From Hyphomicrobiales bacterium (GTDB lineage Bacteria > Pseudomonadota > Alphaproteobacteria > Rhizobiales > Rhizobiaceae), in NCBI GenBank assembly GCA_900471485.1, contig UCEU01000005.1:1-64000 (forward strand): DNA of 64,000 bases, written 5' to 3'. A program made the translations under genes and the position numbers. The notes under the pieces were generated by a model. The model saw nothing but the letters and a program-made list of their open reading frames with translations, was not told the origin of the DNA and did not search any database. Positions 26,284-37,376 of this stretch are shown in pieces (within the stretch, counting starts at the first letter, position 1; each line of letters begins with the position of its first letter).

Positions 26284-27297
26284 ATGCTTTCACAGATAGT
26301 TTCCGCATTGGGGGTCGTGGTCGTCGCCGTTTTCGCGTGCTCGGCCTACTTCTATTTCTCGAACAAGATCCTGGATCTGGCTTTGCCGGTGAAGGATGGA
26401 GACATCATCTCCGCCTCCCGCAACCTGAACCGCCGATCGGTGATCCGGCCCTGGCTGTTCCTGTTCCCGGCGCTGTTCCTTCTGATCGTCTATCTGGTCT
26501 ATCCCGTGATCGCGACACTCATCCTGTCGTTCTATGATCGCTCGGGCGCCACCTTCGTCGGCATCGCCAATTACAAATGGGCGCTCGGCGACCGCGAATT
26601 CCGCCAGTCGATCTTCAACAATATCCTGTGGCTCGCCGTCGTGCCGGCCGCCTGCACCTTCTTCGGCCTGGTCATTGCCGTCATGACCGACCGTATCTGG
26701 TGGGGCAACATCGCCAAGAGCATCGTCTTCATGCCGATGGCGATCTCCTTCGTCGGCGCCTCCGTCATCTGGAAGTTCATCTACGAATATCGCGGCGGCA
26801 ACGACACGCAGATCGGCCTGCTGAACGCCATCGTTCAGCTTTTCGGCGGCACCCCGCAGGTGTGGATTTCGGTTCCCTTCTGGAACAGCTTCTTCCTCAT
26901 GGTCATCCTGATCTGGATCCAGACCGGCTTTGCCATGGTCATCCTCTCCGCCGCCCTTCGTGGCATTCCCGAGGAAACCATCGAGGCGGCCGTCATCGAT
27001 GGCGCCAATGGCTGGCAGATCTTCTGGCGTATCATGGTGCCGCAGGTCTGGGGCACCATCGCCGTCGTCTGGACGACGATCACCATTCTCGTCCTCAAGG
27101 TCTTCGACATCGTGCTCACCATGACCAATGGTCAATGGGATACGATGGTCCTCGCCAACCTGATGTTCAACTGGATGTTCCGCGGTGGCGGCGACAGCGG
27201 CCGAAGCGCCGTGATCGCGATCATCATCATGCTCGCCGTCACGCCGATCATGGTCTGGAACGTGCGCCGTGCGAACCGCGAACTGAAGGGGCATTGA
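26284..27297 (+). CDS. aglF: alpha-glucoside ABC transporter permease AglF
   Basis: A 337-residue inner-membrane protein of the MalF type. An extra N-terminal membrane segment (about 1-30) precedes the usual six. The conserved EAA loop that contacts the ATPase reads EETIEAAVIDGANGWQIFWR. The spacing to aglG is 1 bp (stop at 27297, ATG at 27299). It is preceded by AGGGGAGGGA just before the ATG. Confidence 0.95.
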   Translation: MLSQIVSALGVVVVAVFACSAYFYFSNKILDLALPVKDGDIISASRNLNRRSVIRPWLFLFPALFLLIVYLVYPVIATLILSFYDRSGATFVGIANYKWALGDREFRQSIFNNILWLAVVPAACTFFGLVIAVMTDRIWWGNIAKSIVFMPMAISFVGASVIWKFIYEYRGGNDTQIGLLNAIVQLFGGTPQVWISVPFWNSFFLMVILIWIQTGFAMVILSAALRGIPEETIEAAVIDGANGWQIFWRIMVPQVWGTIAVVWTTITILVLKVFDIVLTMTNGQWDTMVLANLMFNWMFRGGGDSGRSAVIAIIIMLAVTPIMVWNVRRANRELKGH

Positions 27298-27298
27298 G

Positions 27299-28462
27299 AT
27301 GACGCTCACAGGCAATTTCTTCAAGATCGGCCCGGCCCGTCTCTTCGTTCACTTCGCCGTCCTCGTCGTGGTCATCCTCTGGCTGATCCCGACGCTCGGC
27401 ATCTTCGTCAGCGCCCTGCGCGACAAGGACCAGATCGTCGTCTCCGGCTGGTGGACGGCGTTCTCCGGCTCCTCACGCACCGTTGCCACCCGTCTCGGCC
27501 AGCCCGACCAGCAGAAGCAGGAAGGTGCGGTCTACGTCATTTCAGGCAATGTGCTGGAGGGACAGGAAGGTCGCGCCATCAGGGCTTTCGGCACGCGCGT
27601 CGCGCAGCCCTCGGCCTACAAGGCGGGCGAAACCGCGGATCTCGGAGACGGGCTCTCGCTGCAGGTCAACGAAGACGGCGGCTACCGCTACACCAAGAAC
27701 GCCGCCTTCGGTCCCGATGACGGTGGGCGCCGCGTCTACATCTCGGTGGCCACGCCGCCGGAGTTCACGCTGCAGAACTATAGGACGGTGCTCACCGGCG
27801 AGGGGATCGGGCAGTCCTTCATAAACTCGCTGACCGTCACCATCCCGGCCACGATCATCCCGATCCTGATCGCCGCCTTCGCAGCCTACGCGCTGAGCTG
27901 GATGGAATTCCCCGGACGCGCGCTGCTGATTGCTCTCGTGGTCGGCCTCATCGTCGTGCCGCTGCAGATGTCGCTGATCCCGTTGCTCAGGCTCTACAAT
28001 CAGGTCGGCATGCTGCTGGACGCGCCGTCCAAGACCTATCCCGGCATCTGGCTGGCACACACGGCATTCGGCATGCCGCTCGCCATCTATCTGCTGCGCG
28101 CCTATATCGCCGGACTGCCCAAGGAGATCATCGAATCCGCGCGCGTCGACGGCGCCAGCGAGTTCGATATCTTCACCCGTATCGTGCTGCCCCTGTCATT
28201 CCCCGCGCTCGCCTCGTTCGCGATCTTCCAGTTCCTGTGGGTATGGAACGACCTGCTCGTCGCCATGGTCTTCCTCGGCACCGACAGGGACCACCTCGTT
28301 CTGACGGGAGCGCTGAACGCGCTGCTCGGCTCACGCGGCGGCAACTGGGAAATCCTGACCGCATCGGCCTTCATCACCATCATCGTACCGTTGCTCGTCT
28401 TCTTCGGCTTGCAGCGCTATCTGGTGCGTGGTCTGCTCGCGGGGTCGGTGAAGGGCGGCTGA
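27299..28462 (+). CDS. aglG: alpha-glucoside ABC transporter permease AglG
   Basis: A 387-residue permease of the MalG type. The EAA loop reads KEIIESARVDGASEFDIFTR. Between the first (about 12-34) and second membrane segments there is an insertion of about 110 residues (roughly 50-165, including EGAVYVISGNVLEGQEGRAI) predicted to be periplasmic. MalG itself has only a short loop here, so this resembles a MalF P2-type contact domain placed on the other permease. The reading frame is intact and in phase. Confidence 0.94.
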   Translation: MTLTGNFFKIGPARLFVHFAVLVVVILWLIPTLGIFVSALRDKDQIVVSGWWTAFSGSSRTVATRLGQPDQQKQEGAVYVISGNVLEGQEGRAIRAFGTRVAQPSAYKAGETADLGDGLSLQVNEDGGYRYTKNAAFGPDDGGRRVYISVATPPEFTLQNYRTVLTGEGIGQSFINSLTVTIPATIIPILIAAFAAYALSWMEFPGRALLIALVVGLIVVPLQMSLIPLLRLYNQVGMLLDAPSKTYPGIWLAHTAFGMPLAIYLLRAYIAGLPKEIIESARVDGASEFDIFTRIVLPLSFPALASFAIFQFLWVWNDLLVAMVFLGTDRDHLVLTGALNALLGSRGGNWEILTASAFITIIVPLLVFFGLQRYLVRGLLAGSVKGG

Positions 28463-28494
28463 GCAATTCATAACGCATCGAAACAGGACCAGAC

Positions 28495-30147
28495 ATGAGC
28501 ATGGCATCTCAATCCAACCTGACGGCTGACAAGGACTGGTGGCGCGGCGCGGTGATCTATCAGATCTATCCGCGCTCCTTCCAGGACAGCAACGGCGACG
28601 GCATCGGCGACCTCAAGGGCATCACCGCCCGGTTGCCGCATGTGGCAGCCCTTGGAGCCGACGCGATCTGGATTTCGCCCTTCTTCACCTCGCCGATGCG
28701 CGACTTCGGCTACGACGTGTCGGACTACGAGAATGTCGATACCATCTTCGGCACGCTCGTCGATTTCGACTCGTTGATCTCGGAAGCCCATCGCCTCGGC
28801 ATCCGCGTGATGATCGATCTGGTGATCTCGCACTCGTCGGACCAGCACCCATGGTTCGTCGAGAGCCGGTCCAGCCGGACGAACGCCAAGGCGGATTGGT
28901 ATGTCTGGTCCGAATCCAAGCCCGACGGCACGCCGCCGAATAACTGGCTGTCGATCTTCGGCGGCTCCGCATGGGCGTGGGATCCGACGCGCATGCAGTA
29001 TTACATGCACAACTTCCTCACCTCGCAGCCCGATCTCAATCTGCATAACCCGGAGGTGCAGGATCGCCTGCTCGAGGTCGTTCGCTTCTGGCTGAAGCGC
29101 GGTGTCGATGGCTTCCGCCTGGACACCATCAACTTCTATTTCCACGACAAGGAACTGCGCGACAACCCGGCGCTGGCGCCAGAGCGCCGCAACGCCTCCA
29201 CGGCGCCTGCCGTGAACCCCTATAATTTCCAGGAACACATCTACGACAAGAACCGCCCCGAGAACATCGCCTTCCTGAAGCGGTTCCGCGCGGTGCTCGA
29301 GGAGTTCCCCGCCATCGCAGCAGTCGGCGAAGTCGGCGACAGCCAGCGCGGCCTCGAGATCGTCGGCGAGTATACCGCCGGCAACGACAAGATGCATATG
29401 TGCTACGCCTTCGAGTTCCTGGCGCCGGACCCGTTGACGCCGGAACGTGTCGAGGAAGTGATGGAGGACTTTTCCGCCGCAGCACCGGATGGCTGGGCCT
29501 GCTGGGCATTCTCGAACCACGACGTCATGCGCCATGTCAGCCGCTGGGGCTCGCTGGTCGCCGACCGTGACGCCTTTGCCAAACAGTATGCCTCGCTGCT
29601 GCTGACGCTGCGTGGCTCCGTCTGCCTCTACCAGGGCGAAGAGCTTGGCCTGACGGAGGCTGACCTTGCCTATGAGGATCTGCAGGACCCCTACGGCATC
29701 CAGTTCTGGCCGGAGTTCAAGGGCCGCGACGGCTGCCGCACGCCGATGGTCTGGGACAGCCAGGTCGCGCAGGGCGGGTTCTCGACGGTTCGGCCCTGGC
29801 TTCCGGTACCGGTGGAGCACATCCTGCGCTCCGTCAGCGTTCAGCAGGGCGACGAGACTTCGGTGCTCGAGCACTACCGCCGCTTCCTCGCCTTCCGCAA
29901 GCAGTTCCCGGCCTTCGCCAAGGGCGAGATCGAGTTCGAGGAACCGCAGGGCGATATGCTGATCTTCGTGCGTGAATACGGCAACGAGAAGCTTCTGTGC
30001 GTTTTCAACATGAGTGCGACCGAAGCCATGGCCGTCCTGCCGGCGGGAGACTGGCAGGCGTTGACGGGCCACGGCTTCGTCAGCAATAACTACGGTGACA
30101 AAATCGACATACCAGCATGGGGAGCGTATTTCGCGCGCCTCGCATAG
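28495..30147 (+). CDS. aglA: alpha-glucosidase AglA (GH13)
   Basis: A 550-residue cytoplasmic glycoside hydrolase family 13 enzyme that splits imported alpha-glucosides. The catalytic triad is visible: nucleophile Asp210 in DGFRLDTINFYFHD, acid/base Glu279 in AAVGEVGDSQ, and Asp343 in WAFSNHDVMRH. The N-terminal block WWRGAVIYQIYPRSFQDSNG and GDLKGI are typical of oligo-1,6-glucosidase/alpha-glucosidases. ATG 28495 (MSMASQ) follows AGGA; ATG 28501 is possible. It lies inside the transporter operon, 20 bp before aglK. Confidence 0.96.
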   Translation: MSMASQSNLTADKDWWRGAVIYQIYPRSFQDSNGDGIGDLKGITARLPHVAALGADAIWISPFFTSPMRDFGYDVSDYENVDTIFGTLVDFDSLISEAHRLGIRVMIDLVISHSSDQHPWFVESRSSRTNAKADWYVWSESKPDGTPPNNWLSIFGGSAWAWDPTRMQYYMHNFLTSQPDLNLHNPEVQDRLLEVVRFWLKRGVDGFRLDTINFYFHDKELRDNPALAPERRNASTAPAVNPYNFQEHIYDKNRPENIAFLKRFRAVLEEFPAIAAVGEVGDSQRGLEIVGEYTAGNDKMHMCYAFEFLAPDPLTPERVEEVMEDFSAAAPDGWACWAFSNHDVMRHVSRWGSLVADRDAFAKQYASLLLTLRGSVCLYQGEELGLTEADLAYEDLQDPYGIQFWPEFKGRDGCRTPMVWDSQVAQGGFSTVRPWLPVPVEHILRSVSVQQGDETSVLEHYRRFLAFRKQFPAFAKGEIEFEEPQGDMLIFVREYGNEKLLCVFNMSATEAMAVLPAGDWQALTGHGFVSNNYGDKIDIPAWGAYFARLA

Positions 30148-30167
30148 GCTTCTTGGAGGAGGAACTG

Positions 30168-31259
<1,092 letters not shown>

Positions 31260-31343
31260 TAGCCGAACAACCCTGGGCCGCTTCAAAAAGGCGGCGCAAA
31301 CCGGGACGGTTCTCACCTTCTGTTAAAGATCACTTGCTAGCAT

Positions 31344-31366
31344 TCCCCTATTGCATATCTAGGGGA
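31344..31366. promoter_or_regulatory. inverted repeat upstream of the PilZ-like gene
   Basis: TCCCCTA and TAGGGGA form a perfect 7-bp inverted repeat separated by nine bases, 66 bp before the next start codon. It could bind a dimeric regulator or form a leader hairpin. Confidence 0.4.
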
Positions 31367-31432
31367 CCACCGGCTGTGGCTGCATCCAATTCTCTATCGT
31401 CTGGCCATTTTTTGAATAAGGAAGAATCCTTC

Positions 31433-31786
31433 ATGTACGACCGCGAATCGCGGTTCAAGATGGAGGACACCATGAACGCCGCTCGGATCGAATATACCGA
31501 GAAGGGCGTCATGAACATGGCGTCCCGGCGCTGTGATATTATCCGCATTTCCAAGAGCGGCGCCGTTTTGGCGCTCCTCACCCAGTACAATCTGCCGAAG
31601 CAGTTCTATCTCGACATTCCCGATGCGCGCATCACCAAGGTCGGCTGCATGCTGATGCGGGTGAACGCCAACAACACCATCGAAGTCCGCTTCCTGCGTT
31701 TGGTGTCGGAGAAGGAGCTGAACAAGATCTTCGTCTACAGCACGCACCCCGCCCACCGCGACCGCGTACTCGATATCAGGGGCTGA
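31433..31786 (+). CDS. small PilZ-like protein
   Basis: A 117-residue protein. ATG 31433 follows AGGAAGAA; an earlier in-frame start at 31334 would lie across the inverted repeat and is unlikely. From about residue 28 the sequence NMASRRCDIIRISKSGAVLA resembles the start of PilZ domains (Arg-rich motif, then a (D/N)xSxxG-like ISKSGA), followed by beta-strand-like segments (QFYLDIPDARITKVGCMLMR, IEVRFLRLVS). The RxxxR motif is not perfect, so c-di-GMP binding is uncertain. It is convergent with edd and shares the terminator. Confidence 0.55.
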   Translation: MYDRESRFKMEDTMNAARIEYTEKGVMNMASRRCDIIRISKSGAVLALLTQYNLPKQFYLDIPDARITKVGCMLMRVNANNTIEVRFLRLVSEKELNKIFVYSTHPAHRDRVLDIRG

Positions 31787-31807
31787 GATCGCCGCCTCTT
31801 GAATGCA

Positions 31808-31836
31808 AAAACCCGCGAGATGTCTCGCGGGTTTCT
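31808..31836. terminator. bidirectional terminator between pilZ-like gene and edd
   Basis: ACCCGCGAG (31811-31819) pairs perfectly with CTCGCGGGT (31824-31832), with A-rich bases before and T-rich bases after, so it can work for both convergent transcripts. Confidence 0.85.
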
Positions 31837-31860
31837 TGTTCTGTACGATAGCGGACCGTT

Positions 31861-33681
31861 CTAGTGGAACAGCACGCTGGCGCCCTTGTCGGAGGCGCCG
31901 ACGGCGCGGCGGAATGGCGCGAAGAGTTCGCGGCCCATGCCGAACTCGTTGTCCGAGAGATCGGCGACAACGGTTTCGCGCTCGGCAAGCGTGGCCGCGT
32001 CAACGAGCACTTCGAGCGTTCCGGCGATCGCATCGAGACGGATGATGTCGCCATCCTGGATGCGGGCGATCGGACCACCGTCGACGGCTTCAGGCGTCAC
32101 ATGGATTGCCGCCGGAACCTTGCCGGACGCGCCCGACATGCGCCCGTCGGTCAACAGTGCCACCCGGAAACCGCGGTCCTGCAGCACGCCCAGCGGCGGC
32201 GTCAGCTTGTGCAGCTCCGGCATGCCGTTGGCCTTCGGACCCTGGAAGCGCACGACGGCGATGAAATCGCGGTTGAGCTTGCCTTCCTTGAAGGCGTCCT
32301 GCAGTTCCTGCTGGCTGTGAAAGACGATTGCCGGCGCCTCGATCACGTGCCGGTCCTGCTTCACCGCCGAGATCTTGATGACGGCGCGGCCGAGATTGCC
32401 GCGCAGCATCTTCAGGCCGCCATTCGCCTGGAACGGCGTCTCGATGCTGGCGAGAACCTTGGGGTCGACGCTCTTTTCGGGCGCGGCCTCGCGCACCACC
32501 GAGCCATCCGCGCCGAGGCGGGGCTCGATCGTGTAAGCCTGCAGGCCATGGCCGAATACGGTGCGCACGTCGTCATGCAGCAGGCCGTGCTTCAGCAGTT
32601 CCTTGATCAGGAAACCCATGCCGCCGGCGGCATGGAAGTGGTTCACGTCGGCAAGACCGTTCGGGTAGACGCGGGCCAAGAGCGGCACCACCTCGGAGAG
32701 CTCGGCGATGTCCTGCCACGTCAGCTGTATGCCGCCGGCGCGCGCCATGGCGACGAGGTGAAGCGTATGGTTGGTCGATCCGCCCGTGGCGTGCAGGCCG
32801 ACCACGCCGTTGACGATGGAGCGTTCGTCGATCATTTCGCCGGCCGGCGTGTATTCGTTGCCCTGCGCGGTGATCTCCAGTGCCCGCTTGGTCGCCTCGC
32901 GGGTGAATGCGTCGCGCAGCGGCGTGCCGGGATTGACGAAGGACGAGCCGGGCATATGAAAGCCCATGATCTCCATCAGCATCTGGTTGGAGTTGGCCGT
33001 GCCGTAGAAGGTGCAGGTGCCCGGGCCGTGGTAGGACTTCGATTCAGCCTCGAGCAGCTCGGCGCGACCGACCTTGCCCTCGGCGAAGAGCTGCCGCACG
33101 CGCGACTTCTCGTCATTCGGCAGTCCCGATGTCATCGGCCCGGCCGGAACGAAGATCGCCGGCATGTGTCCGAAGGAGAGGGCGGCAATCACGAGGCCGG
33201 GAACGATCTTGTCGCAGACGCCGAGATAGAGCGCCGCGTCGAACATGTTGTGCGACAGGCCGACACCCGCCGCCATGGCGATCAGGTCACGCGAAAACAG
33301 CGAGAGCTCCATGCCCGGCTGACCCTGGGTCACGCCGTCGCACATCGCCGGAACGGCACCCGCCACCTGCGCGATGCCGCCGGCCTGTGCCGCGGCCTCG
33401 CGGATGATCGCCGGATAGGTCTCGAACGGCTGATGTGCCGAGAGCATATCGTTGTAGGAGGTGATGATGCCGAGGTTGGAAACACGGTCGCCCGCCAGTG
33501 CTTCCTTCTCGGCGGTGGAACAGACCGCGAAGCCGTGCGCCAGGTTCGCGCAGCCGAGCACCGATCGTGCCGGTCCGCGCGATGCGGCGTTCTTCAATCG
33601 GTCCAGATAGGGCTCGCGCGTCGGCTTCGAGCGTTCGACAATGCGGGAAGTGATGGCAGCAATACGTGAGTGAGCGGACAT
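31861..33681 (-). CDS. edd: phosphogluconate dehydratase (Entner-Doudoroff)
   Basis: A 606-residue iron-sulfur enzyme that converts 6-phosphogluconate to 2-keto-3-deoxy-6-phosphogluconate. IlvD/Edd family motifs are present: [40 protein letters not shown], and near the end [20 protein letters not shown]. The cysteines in CDK and GTCTF are the cluster ligands expected in this family. It is the third gene of zwf-pgl-edd, 63 bp after pgl. The aldolase gene eda is not in the window. Confidence 0.97.
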   Translation of the reverse strand: MSAHSRIAAITSRIVERSKPTREPYLDRLKNAASRGPARSVLGCANLAHGFAVCSTAEKEALAGDRVSNLGIITSYNDMLSAHQPFETYPAIIREAAAQAGGIAQVAGAVPAMCDGVTQGQPGMELSLFSRDLIAMAAGVGLSHNMFDAALYLGVCDKIVPGLVIAALSFGHMPAIFVPAGPMTSGLPNDEKSRVRQLFAEGKVGRAELLEAESKSYHGPGTCTFYGTANSNQMLMEIMGFHMPGSSFVNPGTPLRDAFTREATKRALEITAQGNEYTPAGEMIDERSIVNGVVGLHATGGSTNHTLHLVAMARAGGIQLTWQDIAELSEVVPLLARVYPNGLADVNHFHAAGGMGFLIKELLKHGLLHDDVRTVFGHGLQAYTIEPRLGADGSVVREAAPEKSVDPKVLASIETPFQANGGLKMLRGNLGRAVIKISAVKQDRHVIEAPAIVFHSQQELQDAFKEGKLNRDFIAVVRFQGPKANGMPELHKLTPPLGVLQDRGFRVALLTDGRMSGASGKVPAAIHVTPEAVDGGPIARIQDGDIIRLDAIAGTLEVLVDAATLAERETVVADLSDNEFGMGRELFAPFRRAVGASDKGASVLFH

Positions 33682-33744
33682 GGGTTATCCTCCCTTGGTC
33701 AGGTCTTCGATTGTCTGTTCGTATGAGCTCTGGCGCCGTGGCGC

Positions 33745-34443
33745 TTAGGGAGCCCAGTAGATGTCGACGGGCGAGGCGGCCCGGCGCAGAATGGCGCGGA
33801 TCGGCATGTCTGCCTCCTCGCCGTCGCCTTCGGCCTTGTCCAGCACATCCTTCTTGCCCTGGCCTTCGATGTGCACGACCAGAAGCCGGGCGTCCTGAAG
33901 GCTGGAAAAGGTGAATGTCAGGCGGGGTTCACCCGCGCCTTCCGCTTCCATGGTGATGACGCCGCGCGGCGTCTTCGGGTCGAGCGCAACCGCAAGATTG
34001 CTGCCGTTGGGGAAGAAGGAAGCGGTATGGCCGTCGCCGCCCATGCCGAGAATGACGATGTCGAACGGGTTGCCGATCGTGCACGTCGCATCGGTGGCAA
34101 GCTTGGCGGCGTCCTCGACCGAGGGCGCGGCCTGGTAAAGCGGCTGGAACTTCGCCGCCTTCGCCTTGCCCTGCAGAAGGTTGGCGGCGACCAGCAGATG
34201 GTTCGAACGATCGCTATCGGCCGGCACGAAACGCTCGTCGACCAGCGTGATCGTCACCTTGCTCCAGTCGAGATCGCGCGTCGAGAGTTCCTGGAAGAAC
34301 TGCTTCGGTGTCGAGCCTCCCGAAACGGCAAAGCTTGCCGTTCCGCGAGACGCAATTGCGGATGAAAGCGACGCAACAACCTTGTCTGCAAGGTTGCGAG
34401 CCAGTTCGGCGGCGTCGGCAAAGGCGTGCATGGTTGTTGCCAT
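33745..34443 (-). CDS. pgl: 6-phosphogluconolactonase (DevB type)
   Basis: A 232-residue enzyme hydrolysing 6-phosphogluconolactone. Typical motifs are FAVSGGSTPKQFFQELSTRD, TLVDERFVPADSDRSNHLLV and ILGMGGDGHTASFFPNGSNL. It lies 12 bp downstream of zwf and supplies the substrate for Edd, so the three genes form the upper Entner-Doudoroff route in order. Confidence 0.96.
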   Translation of the reverse strand: MATTMHAFADAAELARNLADKVVASLSSAIASRGTASFAVSGGSTPKQFFQELSTRDLDWSKVTITLVDERFVPADSDRSNHLLVAANLLQGKAKAAKFQPLYQAAPSVEDAAKLATDATCTIGNPFDIVILGMGGDGHTASFFPNGSNLAVALDPKTPRGVITMEAEGAGEPRLTFTFSSLQDARLLVVHIEGQGKKDVLDKAEGDGEEADMPIRAILRRAASPVDIYWAP

Positions 34444-34455
34444 CGCTGTCGATCC

Positions 34456-35931
34456 TTAGAGGTTATCGTGCCAGGTGCGGCCGTCACGCTCGATGAGCGC
34501 GATCGACTGGCTCGGGCCCCAGGTGCCGGCGGTGTAGCCCTGAACCTTCTGGCCGGTGGATTCCCAGCCCTTGAGGATCGGGTCGACCCACTGCCACGCC
34601 GCTTCCACTTCGTCGCGGCGCATGAACAGCGTCTGGTTCGAACGGATGACGTCCATCAGCAGGCGCTCGTAGGCATCGGGATTACGAACCTGGAAGGAAT
34701 CGGCGAAGCTCATGTCGAGCGAAACGTTGCGCAGGCGCATACCACCAGGACCCGGATCCTTGATCATCAGCGACTGCTTGACGCCTTCGTCAGGCTGCAG
34801 GCGAATGATCAGCTGGTTCTGGTTGATGCGGCCGGCCGACTGGTCGAAGACCGAGTGCGGGATCGACTTGAAGGTGATGACGATCTCCGACATGCGGCCG
34901 GCAAGACGCTTGCCGGTGCGGATGTAGAAGGGAACGCCGGCCCAACGCCAGTTGTTGATCTCGGCCTTGATGGCGACGAAGGTTTCGGTGTTCGATACGC
35001 CGCCTTCGAGCTCTTCGAGGTAACCCTTGACAGGGCCGCCCGCCGAAGCGCCGGCGCGGTACTGGCCGCGAACGGTGTTCTGCTCGACATTCGAGGCGTC
35101 GATCGGCTTCAGGGCGCGCAGCACCTTGAGCTTCTCGTCGCGAACGGCTTCCGAGTCCATCGAGGACGGGACTTCCATGGCAACTAGGCAGACGAGCTGC
35201 ATGATGTGGTTCTGCACCATGTCGCGCAGCGCGCCGGCGGTGTCGTAGTAACCGGCACGACCTTCGAGGCCGACGGATTCGGCAACGGTGATCTGCACGT
35301 GGTCGATATGCTGGGCGTTCCAGAGCGGCTCGTAGAGCGCGTTGGCGAAACGCAGAGCCATCAGGTTCTGTACGGTTTCCTTGCCGAGATAGTGGTCGAT
35401 GCGGAAGATCTGCTCTTCCTTGAAGACCTTGCCGATCGTGTCGTTCAGCTGCAGCGCGGAGTCCAGATCGCGGCCGATCGGCTTCTCGACGACAATGCGG
35501 GTCGTCTTGGTGATCAGCTTGTGGTCATGGATCTTCTGCGAGATGTCGCCGAAAATGCCCGGGGCAACGGCGAGGTAGAAGGCGCGAACGCGCTCCTTGC
35601 CCTCGTCGAGCAGCTTCTTCAGCTGGTCCCAGCCGGCATCCGAACGGGCGTCGACAGGCACGTAGAACAGGCGCTTGCAGAACTTTTCGACTTCGGCCTC
35701 GTTGTACTCGCCCTTCTTCAGGTGCTCCTTGAGAGCGTCTTGGGCGAACTTGCGGTATTCTTCGTTCGTGAGCGGGCTTCTGGAGGCGCCGATGATGCGT
35801 GTCGGCTCGGAGAACTGACCCTCGATCTGGCGATGGTAGAGCGCCGGCAGGAGCTTGCGCTCCGCAAGGTCGCCACTGCCGCCGAAGACGACATAGTCAA
35901 AGGGTTCCACGGGGATGATTTGGCTGCTCAT
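34456..35931 (-). CDS. zwf: glucose-6-phosphate 1-dehydrogenase
   Basis: A 491-residue enzyme oxidising glucose-6-phosphate with NAD(P)+. The start at 35931 (MSSQIIPVEPFDYVVFGGSG) is preferred over one five codons upstream. The dinucleotide motif is FGGSGDLAERKLLPALYHRQ and the substrate site is FRIDHYLGKETVQNLMALRF. It is first in zwf-pgl-edd, the main glucose route of rhizobia, and lies close to the agl operon that supplies glucose. Confidence 0.97.
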   Translation of the reverse strand: MSSQIIPVEPFDYVVFGGSGDLAERKLLPALYHRQIEGQFSEPTRIIGASRSPLTNEEYRKFAQDALKEHLKKGEYNEAEVEKFCKRLFYVPVDARSDAGWDQLKKLLDEGKERVRAFYLAVAPGIFGDISQKIHDHKLITKTTRIVVEKPIGRDLDSALQLNDTIGKVFKEEQIFRIDHYLGKETVQNLMALRFANALYEPLWNAQHIDHVQITVAESVGLEGRAGYYDTAGALRDMVQNHIMQLVCLVAMEVPSSMDSEAVRDEKLKVLRALKPIDASNVEQNTVRGQYRAGASAGGPVKGYLEELEGGVSNTETFVAIKAEINNWRWAGVPFYIRTGKRLAGRMSEIVITFKSIPHSVFDQSAGRINQNQLIIRLQPDEGVKQSLMIKDPGPGGMRLRNVSLDMSFADSFQVRNPDAYERLLMDVIRSNQTLFMRRDEVEAAWQWVDPILKGWESTGQKVQGYTAGTWGPSQSIALIERDGRTWHDNL

Positions 35932-35965
35932 GAGCATATCTCTCAATCAGACTGGTTGTTGGCTG

Positions 35966-35985
35966 TTTAATCTAATCGATTTAAA
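35966..35985. promoter_or_regulatory. AT-rich imperfect palindrome upstream of zwf
   Basis: TTTAATC and GATTTAAA face each other across TAATC, about 35 bp before the zwf start. It may be part of the promoter or an operator; I cannot name the regulator. Confidence 0.25.
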
Positions 35986-36064
35986 AAAGCCAGTGTGCAA
36001 TGCAATGAATCTGTCGAGACGTCGTTTTAGATCGAATTGCCCTCTGAGGAAATCCGCAAACTGA

Positions 36065-37363
36065 CTAAAATTTGTCGCGCAGCGCAAACCAAGTCAATGC
36101 GAGAAACAAGAGCGGCGACCGCATGGCTGCACCGCCGGGAAATGCCGGGATGTCGAGCGATTTGAACTGGTCGAGATCGGCGGATTTCCCGATCACACTT
36201 TCGGCATAGAGCTTGCCGCAGTAGTTCGAAAGCATGACGCCATGCCCGGAATAGCCGCCGATCGAGGTCACGCCCGGCATTACCTCGCGCACGAACGGCT
36301 CGCGCGGCATGGTGATCCCGACGGAGCCGCCCCAGGCATGGGTGATCTCGATATCCTTGAGCGCGGGATAGATCTCGGCGATCTGCCGGCGGATGTGCTG
36401 GCTTATGTCGCGCGGGTTGTCGGCGGTATAGGCCTCGCGCCCGCCGAACAGCAGGCGCCCGTCCTTCGACTTTCGGAAATAGCGCACCACGAAGCGCGAA
36501 TCCGCGACGGCCTCGCCGCCGCTGAGGATATCGGGGTGATCGTCAAGCGGTGCCGTGGCGCCGATGAAGGAGCGGATCGGCATGATATGGCTGGCGGTGA
36601 CAGGCTCGAGATTGCCGATATAGGCGTCGCAGGCGATCAGCGCCCTGTCGGCGGTGATCTGGCCGCCCGTCGTGTCGATGGTGATCTTGCCGCCGCTCTG
36701 TCGAATGGCGGTCGCCTTGGTCATCTCGAAGATCTGGGCGCCCGCGTCGGCGGCAACGCGGGCAAGGCCGACCATAAGCTTCAGCGGATGGATATGGCCG
36801 GTGCCGGTATCGAGCACGCCGCAATAATAGCGCTTGGAGCCCAGCCGCTGCTGCGTCTCCTCCTCGTCCATGAAGCGGGCGTGCCGGTAGCCGTAACGGA
36901 ATGCGGCGATCTCGGCGTTCTCGTAATAGGAACGCTTGTATCCCCGCTTGTGCGCCACGTTCATCTGACCGGGCATGTAGTCCATGTCGATCTGGTGATC
37001 CGTGGCGAAGTCGAGCAGGTAGTGCTTGGCGCCTTCCGCAAGATCGAACAGCGCCTTCGAGCGCTCGTAGCCGATCTTCTCCTCGATCTCCTCCGGCCAC
37101 CAGCGCTGGCCGGTGCCGAGTTGGCCGCCATTGCGCCCGGAAGCACCGTCGCCGAAGCGGCAGGCCTCGATGAGGACCACGGAGACGCCGGCCTTGGCGA
37201 GCGTGTAGGCTGCCTGCAGCCCGGTGTAACCGCCGCCGACAATGGCGACGTCACAGCTCTTCGATCCGTCGAGCGCGGGGTAGGTCGGACGTTCGCCTGA
37301 TGTTGCCTGGTACCAGGAAATGCCGGGCGCGATAGGGCTCTGCCATGCTGCTTGCAACGTCAT
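36065..37363 (-). CDS. FAD-dependent oxidoreductase, gamma-glutamylputrescine oxidase-like
   Basis: A 432-residue flavoprotein of the DAO (glycine/D-amino-acid oxidase) family. The start at 37363 has AAGGAGG eight bases upstream. The N-terminal FAD motif is CDVAIVGGGYTGLQAAYTLA, and downstream GDGASGRNGGQLGTGQRWWP is typical of OrdL/PuuB proteins. It follows the glutamine-synthetase-like gene by 13 bp, which is the PuuA-PuuB pairing: one enzyme glutamylates an amine and the other oxidises the product. The exact amine is not provable from sequence. Confidence 0.8.
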   Translation of the reverse strand: MTLQAAWQSPIAPGISWYQATSGERPTYPALDGSKSCDVAIVGGGYTGLQAAYTLAKAGVSVVLIEACRFGDGASGRNGGQLGTGQRWWPEEIEEKIGYERSKALFDLAEGAKHYLLDFATDHQIDMDYMPGQMNVAHKRGYKRSYYENAEIAAFRYGYRHARFMDEEETQQRLGSKRYYCGVLDTGTGHIHPLKLMVGLARVAADAGAQIFEMTKATAIRQSGGKITIDTTGGQITADRALIACDAYIGNLEPVTASHIMPIRSFIGATAPLDDHPDILSGGEAVADSRFVVRYFRKSKDGRLLFGGREAYTADNPRDISQHIRRQIAEIYPALKDIEITHAWGGSVGITMPREPFVREVMPGVTSIGGYSGHGVMLSNYCGKLYAESVIGKSADLDQFKSLDIPAFPGGAAMRSPLLFLALTWFALRDKF

Positions 37364-37376
37364 GACCGCGCCCTCC

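Noticed and set aside
31864..33669. A 601-codon frame on the + strand
   Set aside because: It is antisense to edd, which has full family conservation; the composition is that of a GC-rich shadow.
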